A stretch of 64,000 bases of DNA, taken from Carboxylicivirga mesophila (GTDB lineage: Bacteria > Bacteroidota > Bacteroidia > Bacteroidales > Marinilabiliaceae). Location: contig NZ_JAGUCN010000017.1 in assembly GCF_018271975.1 (NCBI RefSeq), forward strand, positions 1 through 64,000, written 5' to 3'. The position numbers and the translations under genes were made by a program. Below are positions 49,190 through 59,426 of this stretch, in pieces; the first letter of the stretch is position 1; every line of letters begins with the position of its first letter. The notes beneath the pieces are model-generated. The model ran no database searches, was not told the origin of the DNA, and saw only the letters and a program-made list of their open reading frames with translations.

Positions 49190-51025
49190 TTACTTATTAC
49201 GTACATACCGGCAACATCCTGGCAATGCACTATAAACAGCATCTTCTGCTTTGTACTTTTCTGTATTATGACCAACCTTTGCTATAGCCTCCTGTATTTT
49301 TTCTGTAGTGGCTTTTTTCGATTGATAATTGACATGCAACTCTTGTTTATCAGCATTCCAATTAGCACTGGTTACCCCAGTAACCGATAAAGCCGCCGTT
49401 TCGATGCGTTCTTTGCACATATCACAGACTCCAGCCACTTGTATCATGGCGTGATCAGTATTATTGGATGATTCATTTATACTTTTATCCAATCTTTCGT
49501 ACAAACAACACCCTGGCAATTTTTTGTATACGTCATCATCTGCGCTAATCATTTCTGTATCATGGCCAGCTTTGGCAATAGCTTGATGTACATTGTGAAG
49601 GCTAGTTTTTTCAGGATCAAACTGAATATTAATCTTTTTTGTATTCACGTCCCAACTAGCAGAACTTACTCCATACACAGACTTAGCCGCTTTCTCTATT
49701 CTAGACTGACACATTTCACAATTCCCGGCAACGATGAATTCTTCACCCTTTAAACTCTCTGTGTTTATAACATTCATCATACTTGGCAATCCAACCAACT
49801 GAGCTGCAGCATCAATCTTAAATACGCCATTCGTTGCAATCTCCTCGCCGGGTTTTAGCCCCTCTTTTACCACATAATAAGCACCGGCTTCAGGTCCCAG
49901 TACAATTTCACGGTATAAGAATGTCGGAGATTCACGTTCTAGAACTTTGGTGTATACCACCGCTCTTTTGCCAGTCCATAAAACAGCCGTTTTAGGTATC
50001 ATTACAACCTCCTGAGCATCACCAACCACAGACTCAAGAACTCCATTAGTAAACATTTCAGGTTTTAACCGCAAATTTTTATTTTCAACATTAGCCCGCA
50101 CCTTCGCTACTCTCGTTTTACCATTAATAACAGGGTCAACATAACTGACTTTGGTTTCAAAATGTTCACCTGGTAAAGCTTGTAAAGTAAAACTTACCTT
50201 ATCACCAAGTTTTATCCATGGTAAATCAGTTTCATAAGCATCAAACATTGCCCATAAATTGGTTAAATCAGCCACTTTAAATAAGATAGTACCCTCTTTT
50301 ACATAGTCTCCTAAAGCAATCTGTCGCATAGTAACAGTTCCTGTGATGGGAGACAATACCTCAAAATATACTTCAGGCTCACGCGAAGCTTCAATTTTAT
50401 TAATCTGATTCTCGGATAAATCCCAAGCTTCCAGTTTAGCTCTCGCCGCCTTATATAAAGATGGATTGTCCTTTTTAAATTCGAAGGCCTCAATTAACTC
50501 TCTTTGCGCACTAACTAACTCCGGAGAGTATATGGTGGCTAATTTCTGTCCTTTTCGTACTTCTTGTCCTGTAAAATTGACAAACAGTTCCTCAATACGT
50601 CCACCAAAGCGGGCTGTTAATTGCGCAATCCGCCTTTCATCAATGTGTAGTTTCCCCTGAAGAAAAATAGATTTTTCCGGTTCACCAACAGTTACAATGG
50701 AAGTTTGAATTTCTGCTAATTTAGCTGCCGATTCGCTCATCACAATTTCGTTAGGATCAGCATTCTCACCACCTCCTCCCATCGATGATAATGGGATTAA
50801 ATCCATAGCGCAAATAGGGCATAATCCAGGTTTATCCTGCTTAATCTGTGGATGCATAGAACATGTCCATACTGTTGCCTCTTCTACATCACTTATCTTT
50901 GCATCACCAGCTTTATTACCATCACCTGATGGTGCGATTATCCATCCAATTACTATACCTATTATTAATACACTTAGAATTAGCTTGTAATTGCTTTTTA
51001 TATTTTGAATTATTGTTTTCATCAT
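49190..51025 (-). CDS. cusB: CusB-type RND adaptor with N-terminal metal-binding domain and two C-terminal HMA domains
   Basis: The 611-residue protein starts with a membrane anchor (about 14-31). A heavy-metal-binding domain follows with TCSMHPQ, LCPIC and MDLIPL (Cys55, Met57, His58, Cys69, Cys72). The adaptor core (about 95-405) has the usual barrel-sandwich, hairpin and beta-barrel segments. The unusual part is the C-terminus: two HMA domains with Cys436/Cys439 and Cys534/Cys537, each followed by the LPGCC-x-Y extension found in the three soluble HMA proteins of this locus. CusB family members normally end near residue 400-450. The added domains probably collect copper from the soluble HMA proteins and feed the pump. 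Confidence 0.92.
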   Translation of the reverse strand: MMKTIIQNIKSNYKLILSVLIIGIVIGWIIAPSGDGNKAGDAKISDVEEATVWTCSMHPQIKQDKPGLCPICAMDLIPLSSMGGGGENADPNEIVMSESAAKLAEIQTSIVTVGEPEKSIFLQGKLHIDERRIAQLTARFGGRIEELFVNFTGQEVRKGQKLATIYSPELVSAQRELIEAFEFKKDNPSLYKAARAKLEAWDLSENQINKIEASREPEVYFEVLSPITGTVTMRQIALGDYVKEGTILFKVADLTNLWAMFDAYETDLPWIKLGDKVSFTLQALPGEHFETKVSYVDPVINGKTRVAKVRANVENKNLRLKPEMFTNGVLESVVGDAQEVVMIPKTAVLWTGKRAVVYTKVLERESPTFLYREIVLGPEAGAYYVVKEGLKPGEEIATNGVFKIDAAAQLVGLPSMMNVINTESLKGEEFIVAGNCEMCQSRIEKAAKSVYGVSSASWDVNTKKINIQFDPEKTSLHNVHQAIAKAGHDTEMISADDDVYKKLPGCCLYERLDKSINESSNNTDHAMIQVAGVCDMCKERIETAALSVTGVTSANWNADKQELHVNYQSKKATTEKIQEAIAKVGHNTEKYKAEDAVYSALPGCCRYVRNK

Positions 51026-51114
51026 TATTGTTTTATAGTCAATACATCAAACACCTTTTATTACATTAACCTTAAGGTCTTAAGTCTTGCCATCTGATCT
51101 TAAAATTATCGCTT

Positions 51115-52347
51115 TTACTTTCCCATTAAATAATGGATAAACGCAATCGCAGCTTGCTTGTCGGCTCTAGCTTTTTCTAATTCAAGATTATATTTCAGCA
51201 AGCGTCTTTCCATACGCAATATTTCCTCAAAATTTTTGTTGGCGTAAGCATATTCTGTTTCTAATAATTTCAGCGATATACGTGCAATCCTCAATTGCCT
51301 TTCAAACAAGTCAATTCGGCGATGAGCATCCCGATAGTCTTTCCAGGAATTTTCAAAAATTGTTTCGAGAACATTAACCTTATCAACACGTTCATAATCC
51401 TTCGCTGCTTCAAGGTAAATAACTTCCTGCACCATGCTCTTATATTTGTTTCTATACAGAGGAATAGTTAATCCTACCATAGGAAATGCCACTGCATCCT
51501 TGCCTGATAGGTTATTCTCACCTTTCCCAATAGAAACATAGTCAATTCCAAGACTGAAAGATGGTGCACCTTGTTTTCTAGCTACCTGCTTTTTAAATGC
51601 CAATGCACTTTTTTGTAAATCAATGCTTAAAAGCTGGTGATTCTTCATTTGAATAGAATCCAGTATAGCTTCCTTCGTATACAGAATGTCTGTTGTCCAC
51701 AATTCTGAAGGAAAAGTAATGGTCTTTTTATCTTTTGAATTCAGTAGATTATTGAAGGTAACCTCCAACACATCTTGTTTATCCCTCAATAATGCCAGTT
51801 GGTTTTCCAAATCATGAATCTCCATTTCAATCCTGTATTGGTCGACTGCCGATACCAATCCTGCCTCAACCTTAACTATGGCTAATTTTTTAAAAGTATT
51901 CAGTATATCAATGTTTTCCAACGTAATATTAGTTGCCTTACTGTTGAAATACAGGTTATACCAATTGGCTTTAACCTCATTAAATAATTTAGATTTAGTT
52001 TCTTCAAAAACCTCATATAAAGCTTTAGCTTCTTCTATGGCAGCACTTTCCTTAGCTTTTAATGTGCCAAACCAAGGAAACATTTGTGTCGCTGACAACT
52101 TAAATTCTTGCGGCCCATTTCTGGTTTCAACAGGTTGAATAAAATAAGCGAAAGCTAATTGCGGGTCGGGTAGTGTACCCACTTGTGGCCCTTTTTCAAG
52201 AGCCGCAAGGTATTTATTGAAAGACGCTTTTAAAGCAGGATTATTCTCCGCGGCCTCCACCAGATAGTGGTTGAGCTCATCTTGTGCCTGTGTCATACCT
52301 GACAAACCTAATAGCACAAATAGTATATAAATCTTAATGCTCCTCAT
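51115..52347 (-). CDS. cusC: TolC/CusC-type outer-membrane efflux protein
   Basis: The 410-residue protein has a signal peptide (LFVLLGLSGMTQAQ) and an OEP-family body with two long helical repeats and barrel segments (for example DPQLAFAYFIQPVETR, AVAFPMVGLTIPLYRN). It is the outer-membrane exit duct of the CusABC pump. The gene follows cusA after 3 bases and precedes cusB. The first metal locus instead has its channel fused to the pump. Confidence 0.88.
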   Translation of the reverse strand: MRSIKIYILFVLLGLSGMTQAQDELNHYLVEAAENNPALKASFNKYLAALEKGPQVGTLPDPQLAFAYFIQPVETRNGPQEFKLSATQMFPWFGTLKAKESAAIEEAKALYEVFEETKSKLFNEVKANWYNLYFNSKATNITLENIDILNTFKKLAIVKVEAGLVSAVDQYRIEMEIHDLENQLALLRDKQDVLEVTFNNLLNSKDKKTITFPSELWTTDILYTKEAILDSIQMKNHQLLSIDLQKSALAFKKQVARKQGAPSFSLGIDYVSIGKGENNLSGKDAVAFPMVGLTIPLYRNKYKSMVQEVIYLEAAKDYERVDKVNVLETIFENSWKDYRDAHRRIDLFERQLRIARISLKLLETEYAYANKNFEEILRMERRLLKYNLELEKARADKQAAIAFIHYLMGK

Positions 52348-52350
52348 GTC

Positions 52351-55300
52351 TTACGCTTTTTCAGGGTTAATCTTTTTTACTTTTGCTTCCTGCCACATAC
52401 TGTACAATACAGGCACCACAAACATCGTCAGTACTTCAATGGTCATACCTCCAAATAGTGGAATGGCCATAGGCACCATTATATCAGATCCCTTACCTGT
52501 AGAAGTTAATACTGGTAATAGCGCAATAACAGTTGTTGCAGTTGTCATCACTGCCGGACGTACCCGCTTGGTGCCTGCTTCCAAAACCAAGGCCCTCACC
52601 TGTTTTACGGTTTTAGGCATTCGCTCATCCTGAAGTTGTTTGATGTAAGTACTGATTAATACACCATCATCAGTAGCTACACCAAACAGGGCAATAAACC
52701 CAACCCAAACCGCAACACTCAGGTTGATGGTGCTCACCTGAAATAAGTTGCGTAAATGTATTCCGGCTATTGAACCATCCATAAACCATGGTTGACCATA
52801 TAACCAGAGCATAATGAAACCTCCCGATAATGCCACAATAATACCTGAAAATATCAGGCTTGTTGAAACAACCGACCTGAATTGAAAATACAGTATCAGA
52901 AAGATGATTATCAGTGAAATTGGTATCACAATCATTAAGCGTTTTGTGGCACGCAATTGATTTTCATAATTACCTGTGAATTTGTAGCTTACTCCGGCAG
53001 GCAGATTAAACTCCCCTTTTTCCATTTTTTCTTTCAGGTAAGCCTGTGCATTCTCCACCACATCTACTTCAGCATAACCTTCTTTCTTATCGAAAATCAC
53101 ATATCCAACCAGGAAGGTATCCTCACTTTTTATAATCTGTGGCCCTCTTACGTAATGCAGTGTAACCAATTCACCTAATGGCACCTGAGCCCCTGATGGA
53201 GTAGGGATTAATATGCGTTGTAAGTCTTCCGGATTATCTCTGAACTCACGGGCGTATCTTAAACGAACAGGAAATCGCTCACGACCTTCAACCGTTGTTG
53301 TGAGTGGCATACCACCAACAGCACTACCAATAACATCTTGTAAATTCTTAACTGTTAGTCCATATCTTGAAATGGCATCCCTTTCAATCTCCATTTCAAG
53401 ATAGGGCTTACCAACTACCCGATCAGCAAAAACAGACATGCCCTGCACCCCTTCAACATTTCTTAACTGCTTTTCAAGCTCGAAACCAACCACCTCAATA
53501 CTTTCTAGATCCGGACCATAAACCTTGATGCCCATAGGAGCACGCATACCTGTCTGTAACATTACCAAACGTGTAGCAATGGGTTGAAGTTTAGGGGCCG
53601 ATGTTAGCCCAGGAATAGTACTTCTACTGATTATTTCATTCCAGATATCATCAGGCGTTTTGATTTCATCACGCCACTGCCTGTAATACTCACCATTCTT
53701 ATCTATGATTAAATCATCAGCAACAATTAAGCGGTATTCTTCCGTTTTAGGATTATACGTAGTTTCATCCTTCAGAATAAATTCACCCTTTTTATTGGTT
53801 TTAAATCGTAACCTATGTCCTTTTTCATTCAGAATATATTCCGGTTTATAGTTTATAACATTCTCATACATTGAAGTAGGCGCAGGATCTAAGGCCGAAT
53901 TAACACGTCCCCATTTACCAACAACAGACTCCACTTCGGGTATAGATGTAAGCTGTTTGTCCAGAATTTGAATCACTTCTAAATTTTCTTCAATACCAGA
54001 GTGTGGCATAGTGGTTGGCATCAATAAAAATGTACCTTCATCCAACGAGGGCATAAACTCTTTACCAATTCCAGGTAGTTTATTGTCTAAGTATACATAT
54101 GTATCTGTGTTTTTTATAAACTGTGGTAAAAAACCAAATAACGAATTAAACCCTTGCCAACTTGTGACACCAAACAAAACAATAAAGATAGGCACTGATA
54201 AAAAAGTCAATTTATTGTTTAAACACCAGTGCAGGATGCGGTGATAAAAGACCACTACCAATGACATACTACCTAAAACAGCGGTGACAACAACTATGAC
54301 AAACAAGAAGTTAGCAAACATACTGTTTTGTGCCCCTAGCGGCATCCACGCCTTTGTCAGAAAGAAAACAACAACGACAATCGTAATGGCAATATTAATC
54401 AGGTTTATCCATTTCTTCTGATGCTCTCTCCAGCGGTAGGCTAATAAACCATTAATACCATATGCAGAAATAGCCAAGGCTATATAATTACCTGAAACAA
54501 TTGATAAGACTACACCCATGGCAACCATAATAAAGTTACCCATACGTTGATAGCGTTGCTTATCAATTTTTATTGAAAATACCAGATGTGCCAAAGTTGG
54601 TATAATTATCAAACCAATCAATAATGCCGAAATCATTGTGAAGGTTTTTGTGAAAGCCAGTGGCTTAAACAATTTACCTTCGGCAGCCTCCATGGCGAAC
54701 ACTGGCAAGAAACTAATAATAGTAGTTGACAAGGCCGTAATAACAGCACCCGCCACCTCTGTAGTTGCCTGATAAACTACGTTTAACAATTGCTTTCCTT
54801 TTGCCCCTTTGTTTTCAGGCAATTCTATGTGTCTTATAATATTTTCAACAAAAACGACCCCTACATCCACCATCACACCAATAGCGATAGCGATACCTGA
54901 AAGAGCTACAATATTAGCATCCACTCCGAACTGACGCATAGTAATAAATGTGATTAACACACCTATGGGCAACAAACTGGAAATAAGAAATGAGGCTCTT
55001 AAATTAAATACCAATACAATAACTACCAGAATACTAATTAGTAATTCCAGTGTAATAGCCTCCTCTAATGTACCCAAGGTCTCTTTGATCAATCCTGTGC
55101 GGTCATAAAAAGGTACAATAGTCACCTTTGATACAGTACCATCAGCGAGTGTTTTGGATGGTAACCCAGGTTCAATCTCGGCTATTTTAGCCTTCATATT
55201 TTCAATGGTTTTAAGCGGGTTGGCACCATAGCGAGCCACAACAACACCTCCTACTGCTTCAGTACCACCTTTATCTAACCCTCCTCGCCTTGTAGCCGGA

Positions 55301-56154
55301 CCAAAATTAATCTTAGCTACATCTTTCAAACGAATTGGTACATTATCACGAACTGTTACAACACTCTTTTCGAGATCTTCCAGATTTTTTATGTAACCAA
55401 GAGCCCTTACTAAATATTCGGCGCGGTTAAACTCAATGGTTCTTGCTCCAATATCAAGGTTGCTATTCTTTACTGCCGACATGATTTGGGCAATGGTCAC
55501 ATTGTGAGCCTTCATAGCATTGGGATCAATATCAACCTGATATTCTTTAACAAAACCGCCAATGGAAGCTACCTCTGCAACACCTTCTGCTGAAGTTAAT
55601 GAATACCGCACATAAAAATCCTGTAAAGTCCGAAGCTCATGAGGATCCCATCCTCCTGCCGGATTTCCTTTTTCATCACGCCCTTCAAGTGTGTACCAAT
55701 AGATTTGTCCTAAAGCAGTAGCATCAGGTCCTAAAGCCGGGGCTACGTCAGATGGTAATGTGCCAGCTGGTAATGAATTGAGCTTTTCAAGAATACGTGT
55801 TCTGCTCCAGTAAAATTCAACATCATCTTCAAAGATGATATAAATACTAGATAGTCCGAAAATGGAGTTACTACGAATAGTTTTTACCCCAGGAATTCCT
55901 AATAGTGACGTAGTTAGAGGATATGAAATTTGATCCTCAATATCCTGAGGTGAACGACCTGGCCATTCTGTATATACAATTTGTTGATTCTCACCAATAT
56001 CAGGTATGGCATCAACAGGCACCGGATCTGTTGGCAAAATACCAGTGTCCCAACCAAATGGGGATGTTATTATCCCCCAGCTTATGAAAACAAGCAATAC
56101 TAAAAATGTAACCAGCTTATTCTCAAGAAAAAAGCGAATGATAGAATTAAGCAT
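52351..56154 (-). CDS. cusA: CusA-type copper/silver RND efflux pump
   Basis: The 1267-residue protein is a heavy-metal RND permease. The TM4 signature GIAIAIGVMVDVGVVFVEN (residues about 418-436) matches the Cu(I)/Ag(I) subgroup, in contrast to the DFG...DGAV signature of the pump at 1684. It is longer than the usual 1040 residues because of extra membrane segments between about residues 540-640 and an additional periplasmic insert around residues 780-830, a form common in Bacteroidota. It exports monovalent copper or silver from periplasm or cytoplasm with proton exchange. Confidence 0.93.
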   Translation of the reverse strand: MLNSIIRFFLENKLVTFLVLLVFISWGIITSPFGWDTGILPTDPVPVDAIPDIGENQQIVYTEWPGRSPQDIEDQISYPLTTSLLGIPGVKTIRSNSIFGLSSIYIIFEDDVEFYWSRTRILEKLNSLPAGTLPSDVAPALGPDATALGQIYWYTLEGRDEKGNPAGGWDPHELRTLQDFYVRYSLTSAEGVAEVASIGGFVKEYQVDIDPNAMKAHNVTIAQIMSAVKNSNLDIGARTIEFNRAEYLVRALGYIKNLEDLEKSVVTVRDNVPIRLKDVAKINFGPATRRGGLDKGGTEAVGGVVVARYGANPLKTIENMKAKIAEIEPGLPSKTLADGTVSKVTIVPFYDRTGLIKETLGTLEEAITLELLISILVVIVLVFNLRASFLISSLLPIGVLITFITMRQFGVDANIVALSGIAIAIGVMVDVGVVFVENIIRHIELPENKGAKGKQLLNVVYQATTEVAGAVITALSTTIISFLPVFAMEAAEGKLFKPLAFTKTFTMISALLIGLIIIPTLAHLVFSIKIDKQRYQRMGNFIMVAMGVVLSIVSGNYIALAISAYGINGLLAYRWREHQKKWINLINIAITIVVVVFFLTKAWMPLGAQNSMFANFLFVIVVVTAVLGSMSLVVVFYHRILHWCLNNKLTFLSVPIFIVLFGVTSWQGFNSLFGFLPQFIKNTDTYVYLDNKLPGIGKEFMPSLDEGTFLLMPTTMPHSGIEENLEVIQILDKQLTSIPEVESVVGKWGRVNSALDPAPTSMYENVINYKPEYILNEKGHRLRFKTNKKGEFILKDETTYNPKTEEYRLIVADDLIIDKNGEYYRQWRDEIKTPDDIWNEIISRSTIPGLTSAPKLQPIATRLVMLQTGMRAPMGIKVYGPDLESIEVVGFELEKQLRNVEGVQGMSVFADRVVGKPYLEMEIERDAISRYGLTVKNLQDVIGSAVGGMPLTTTVEGRERFPVRLRYAREFRDNPEDLQRILIPTPSGAQVPLGELVTLHYVRGPQIIKSEDTFLVGYVIFDKKEGYAEVDVVENAQAYLKEKMEKGEFNLPAGVSYKFTGNYENQLRATKRLMIVIPISLIIIFLILYFQFRSVVSTSLIFSGIIVALSGGFIMLWLYGQPWFMDGSIAGIHLRNLFQVSTINLSVAVWVGFIALFGVATDDGVLISTYIKQLQDERMPKTVKQVRALVLEAGTKRVRPAVMTTATTVIALLPVLTSTGKGSDIMVPMAIPLFGGMTIEVLTMFVVPVLYSMWQEAKVKKINPEKA

Positions 56155-56253
56155 ATCAATTCATTTATGATTATAATTCGTAAATAGTTATTGATTTCAC
56201 ACAACTAACAGCAGATTATGTCAGTCGGGTCAATTAATAATTAGATCGAAAAA

Positions 56254-56634
56254 TCACAAACGATACACTTGTATATCAGAAAGAAAATCAAGTACCTCTT
56301 GAGGAGGTGGTGGATTAAAACTCACCAATTTAATATCAAGTCTTTCAACTTCATTGATGACGATACTATGAATAAAAGGGAACAGTAGTTCTAATGTTAC
56401 CTCCTGAAGTTCGATATCATTGGCTGCGATTACAAAATTTTCATCGAGCTCAAAGTGACTAAATTCATTATCACAACACTCTGAAGTTTCGTTATCATCA
56501 CAACAGGTCTTTGTTCCGCCAAAAATATTGACATCTACTAAACTCCCTTGACAAAAATGCTTGGATACAGTCAATCCCGTTGTTGCAACTAACAACAACA
56601 GAACCATTACAATATGACTGACCTTTTTTAGCAT
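56254..56634 (-). CDS. HYC_CC_PP-family small secreted protein
   Basis: The 126-residue protein has a signal peptide or N-terminal anchor (VMVLLLLVATTGLTVS), an HFC motif right after it, two Cys pairs (CC at about residues 44 and 52), an acidic centre and a PPPP motif near residue 110. These match the Bacteroidota family named after its HYC, CC and PP motifs, often found beside cusA. Function unknown; the Cys pairs suggest periplasmic metal binding. It is the first gene of the copper pump operon, 99 bases before cusA. Confidence 0.75.
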   Translation of the reverse strand: MLKKVSHIVMVLLLLVATTGLTVSKHFCQGSLVDVNIFGGTKTCCDDNETSECCDNEFSHFELDENFVIAANDIELQEVTLELLFPFIHSIVINEVERLDIKLVSFNPPPPQEVLDFLSDIQVYRL

Positions 56635-56730
56635 TTTAATTAATTCTGTGACAAAGTAAACGAAAAAAAACTGAAATTATTTATATAATATTGGTCTAAA
56701 TTTATATTTTTTTGTTCTTATGATACTAAA

Positions 56731-56766
56731 AGTGTAGCCTTGTCTGATTTCAGACAAGGCTGCACT
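56731..56766 (-). terminator. 17-base hairpin terminator after the GH95-like gene
   Basis: Arms 56731-56747 and 56750-56766 pair over 17 bases with one wobble around a two-base loop. On the minus strand TTTAGTAT follows. It lies 20 bases beyond the gene that ends at 56787 and separates the glycan genes from the copper operon. Confidence 0.75.
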
Positions 56767-56786
56767 CTAACTAAACGATAGAATCA

Positions 56787-59300
56787 TTAATAATTACGTT
56801 CCTTTCCAATACTGGCTTCCTTAAACACCTTCAATCCACTATTTGACTCTGACATATAGGTGGTTATATTTGTCAACTTCTCACCCTGAGGTAACAGAAG
56901 GTAGGTTGCTCCTTTCTGAGTTTCAAATTCAATCACTCCACCTTTCAGTTTTTCAGACTTTATTTTTCGACCATCATGTCTCAATCTTGTAACAGTTACT
57001 ACTTTGTTGCTCCACGGGTTGACAACTCTACATCTATTCCCCTTCTGACTTTCAATTTCAATACCCGAAACCACACCACTTTTATTAAGTTCAGAAGCAA
57101 CTAAAAATCCTCCCTGAGCCAACAGCTTAAAGGCAGGGCTCCATCCCTCCGGAACGGCAGGAAACACCCTGATTGCTCCTTCGTTACTTTGAAGCAACAT
57201 TTCATTAATGGTAGACGCAAAAATACTCATTGGCTCTAACCCACACTGAATGAATGGTTCAGTTGGATGGCCCTTTTCATACTTGCACCTCTTATCATAT
57301 ATATAGTCGCGTTGCACCGTGATATCAGGTGTCGTCACAGAATCAGCGTATAACGATAGATAATACCAATGGTCAATGTTATAAAAAAGTCCTTGCGGGA
57401 AATGTTGCAACCTCCTAACCTGATTGGTTAATCGTTCAACAGCCACATCTCCTAATCCAAGCCTGGCTGACACAATGGGATCAGGTGAAATGGCGTTAAC
57501 AAATGGTGCGTGATGCTTAACCACATTAACAGCTGCATTATATTCCCTCGAACCTTTATCCTCAATGCCTATTTGGTTAGCAGGAAAAACCAATGATGTA
57601 TTAGCACTGAAATGGTTAGTCCAGCTGCCATATTCCTCCTGAGCCGGATAAATCGACCCATCCGGGTTATAACCTAATTGCATCACCTCACCAACGCCTG
57701 GCTCTTCTCTGAAAGGTATCGGCCAAAGGTGATTAATGATATGCTCCCAACCTTTCACCTTGTCGGCATCTACCTTTAATATTCCGGCCGATTCAATGCA
57801 AGCTGACATGACAGACAGCATCATATTTCGATCTGTTATGGAATTTTTAACCTCATTAGTACGCGGACTCTCGTATGGTTGAGATGGGAAGATAAAAAAC
57901 TCTTGTTTTGACGCATCCCATTGTAACGTTTCAACATAGAATTCAGCCGTTTTTTTAAGAAATGGGTAGGCTTTCTGTTCTAAAAATGTCGTATCACAGG
58001 TATATTGAAAATATTGCCAGAAGAAACCGGCAATCTGGCTGGCTGGTGTGAAATTATTGATCATATCACCACGATTCCAAAAAGCCATATTACCAAAAAA
58101 ATCATGGGCTTCACTCCATAAAACTGCATTATCGGCACCACGCCTTTTTGCATGTTTCTCAGCTTGAGGCATCAACCGGAAATAAGTATCTACATATGGT
58201 AACATCAGCTCACAATCATTTTGCGCAGCCAATCCCCAATATTGTTGCTGAGTGTTCCAGTGGTGCGGGGTTACCCAATTACGAACGTCATGGTTCCATG
58301 TCCATAAACCCCCATTAAAAACCACGGGATATTTTCCTCTTGAGCTACTGCCCATCAAATAACGACGCAAGTAATATATGTTTTCGAAATAATCCTCATC
58401 AATATGTACAAAAGATTTATCCCAAAAAGATTTCCACCAGTTCTGATGTGCCTGTTTATCTTGATCAACACCTACTTTCTCCACTTCATCTAACAGCCTG
58501 ACAGCCTCTTTTGTAGGGGCATCTGATTCGTTTGATGTCACCAGTGCAACCATTAATGTTATCGTATGCGCTTCATTAAGTCCGGTACCTAGTTCCGCTT
58601 TATTGGAGCTTATCAATTCTGCCTGGGCCGGGGTGCCAAGCAACCGGCAAGCTACCGTAAAATCCAATCCATCAAGATGCTCTTCCAGCACAATGTCTTT
58701 ACCAATTATCATGGATTCTGTATTACCAATACCTATGTCTGTATTTTTGGTGTATCCGCCATACCATCCAGGAAAAGCCCGACTGCCAATACGTTCCAGT
58801 GCTGCTTTTATTTTTGTTTGTTTATGGTTCTTATTAACTGACTTAAGCTCAACAAACCATACATTTTTATCGGCCGACACCCATGTAGTGACATCACTTT
58901 GGCCAAAAGGAGTTAACGACCGCATTGTTACTTCAGCATTTTTAAGCGATAAGCGTCCATCATAATCATCGAGATACAGCCAATCAAATACAGGCGCCCC
59001 AAAGTCGATACTTAACCTGGCACCACCCCGCAACGTAGCTCCGGCCTCTTCATTGGCCTGATCAAATAAGTCATTTTTGTTTATTTGGATCTCCAACCCA
59101 TTTTTGCTGGACCAAACCATGCCTCCTAAATCGCCATTTCCTATCGGAAGGCCCTCAAAGCCCTCATAGGCGGGTGTTTTATAAACTATATCGTGTTTAT
59201 CAAGGTAGGTTTTACTGTCGACTTTGAATATCAAATCAGTCTCTTGCGTACAAGCAATTGTACTGATTAAAAGACTAACTACTAAAAAACTTAATCTCAT
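56787..59300 (-). CDS. GH95-like glycoside hydrolase, lipoprotein
   Basis: The protein is 837 residues from ATG 59300, which gives a lipoprotein signal (LLISTIACTQ); frames upstream to 59357 add residues without a signal function. The N-terminal beta-sandwich starts with the motif LPIGNGDLGGMVW typical of GH95 and related (alpha/alpha)6-barrel enzymes. The barrel follows (about 310-700, with NGGLWTWNHDVRNW, HFSANTSLVFPANQIGIED), and a beta domain closes the protein (VFPAVPEGWSPAFKLLAQGGF). Substrate is most likely an alpha-L-fucoside or alpha-L-galactoside, but the catalytic HRH-x-SHL segment of true GH95 fucosidases is not visible, so it may belong to a neighbouring uncharacterised family. 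Confidence 0.78.
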   Translation of the reverse strand: MRLSFLVVSLLISTIACTQETDLIFKVDSKTYLDKHDIVYKTPAYEGFEGLPIGNGDLGGMVWSSKNGLEIQINKNDLFDQANEEAGATLRGGARLSIDFGAPVFDWLYLDDYDGRLSLKNAEVTMRSLTPFGQSDVTTWVSADKNVWFVELKSVNKNHKQTKIKAALERIGSRAFPGWYGGYTKNTDIGIGNTESMIIGKDIVLEEHLDGLDFTVACRLLGTPAQAELISSNKAELGTGLNEAHTITLMVALVTSNESDAPTKEAVRLLDEVEKVGVDQDKQAHQNWWKSFWDKSFVHIDEDYFENIYYLRRYLMGSSSRGKYPVVFNGGLWTWNHDVRNWVTPHHWNTQQQYWGLAAQNDCELMLPYVDTYFRLMPQAEKHAKRRGADNAVLWSEAHDFFGNMAFWNRGDMINNFTPASQIAGFFWQYFQYTCDTTFLEQKAYPFLKKTAEFYVETLQWDASKQEFFIFPSQPYESPRTNEVKNSITDRNMMLSVMSACIESAGILKVDADKVKGWEHIINHLWPIPFREEPGVGEVMQLGYNPDGSIYPAQEEYGSWTNHFSANTSLVFPANQIGIEDKGSREYNAAVNVVKHHAPFVNAISPDPIVSARLGLGDVAVERLTNQVRRLQHFPQGLFYNIDHWYYLSLYADSVTTPDITVQRDYIYDKRCKYEKGHPTEPFIQCGLEPMSIFASTINEMLLQSNEGAIRVFPAVPEGWSPAFKLLAQGGFLVASELNKSGVVSGIEIESQKGNRCRVVNPWSNKVVTVTRLRHDGRKIKSEKLKGGVIEFETQKGATYLLLPQGEKLTNITTYMSESNSGLKVFKEASIGKERNY

Positions 59301-59426
59301 AGGAATTAATATTTTATGTGAATGAAGCATCTTTTCTCCAAAAATGATTTCCACCAATTTGTTTATCTATTGTTTAAATCACTTCACATTTAAACCCAAA
59401 ATAAATTGGTGCATCTAAGTAACTAG

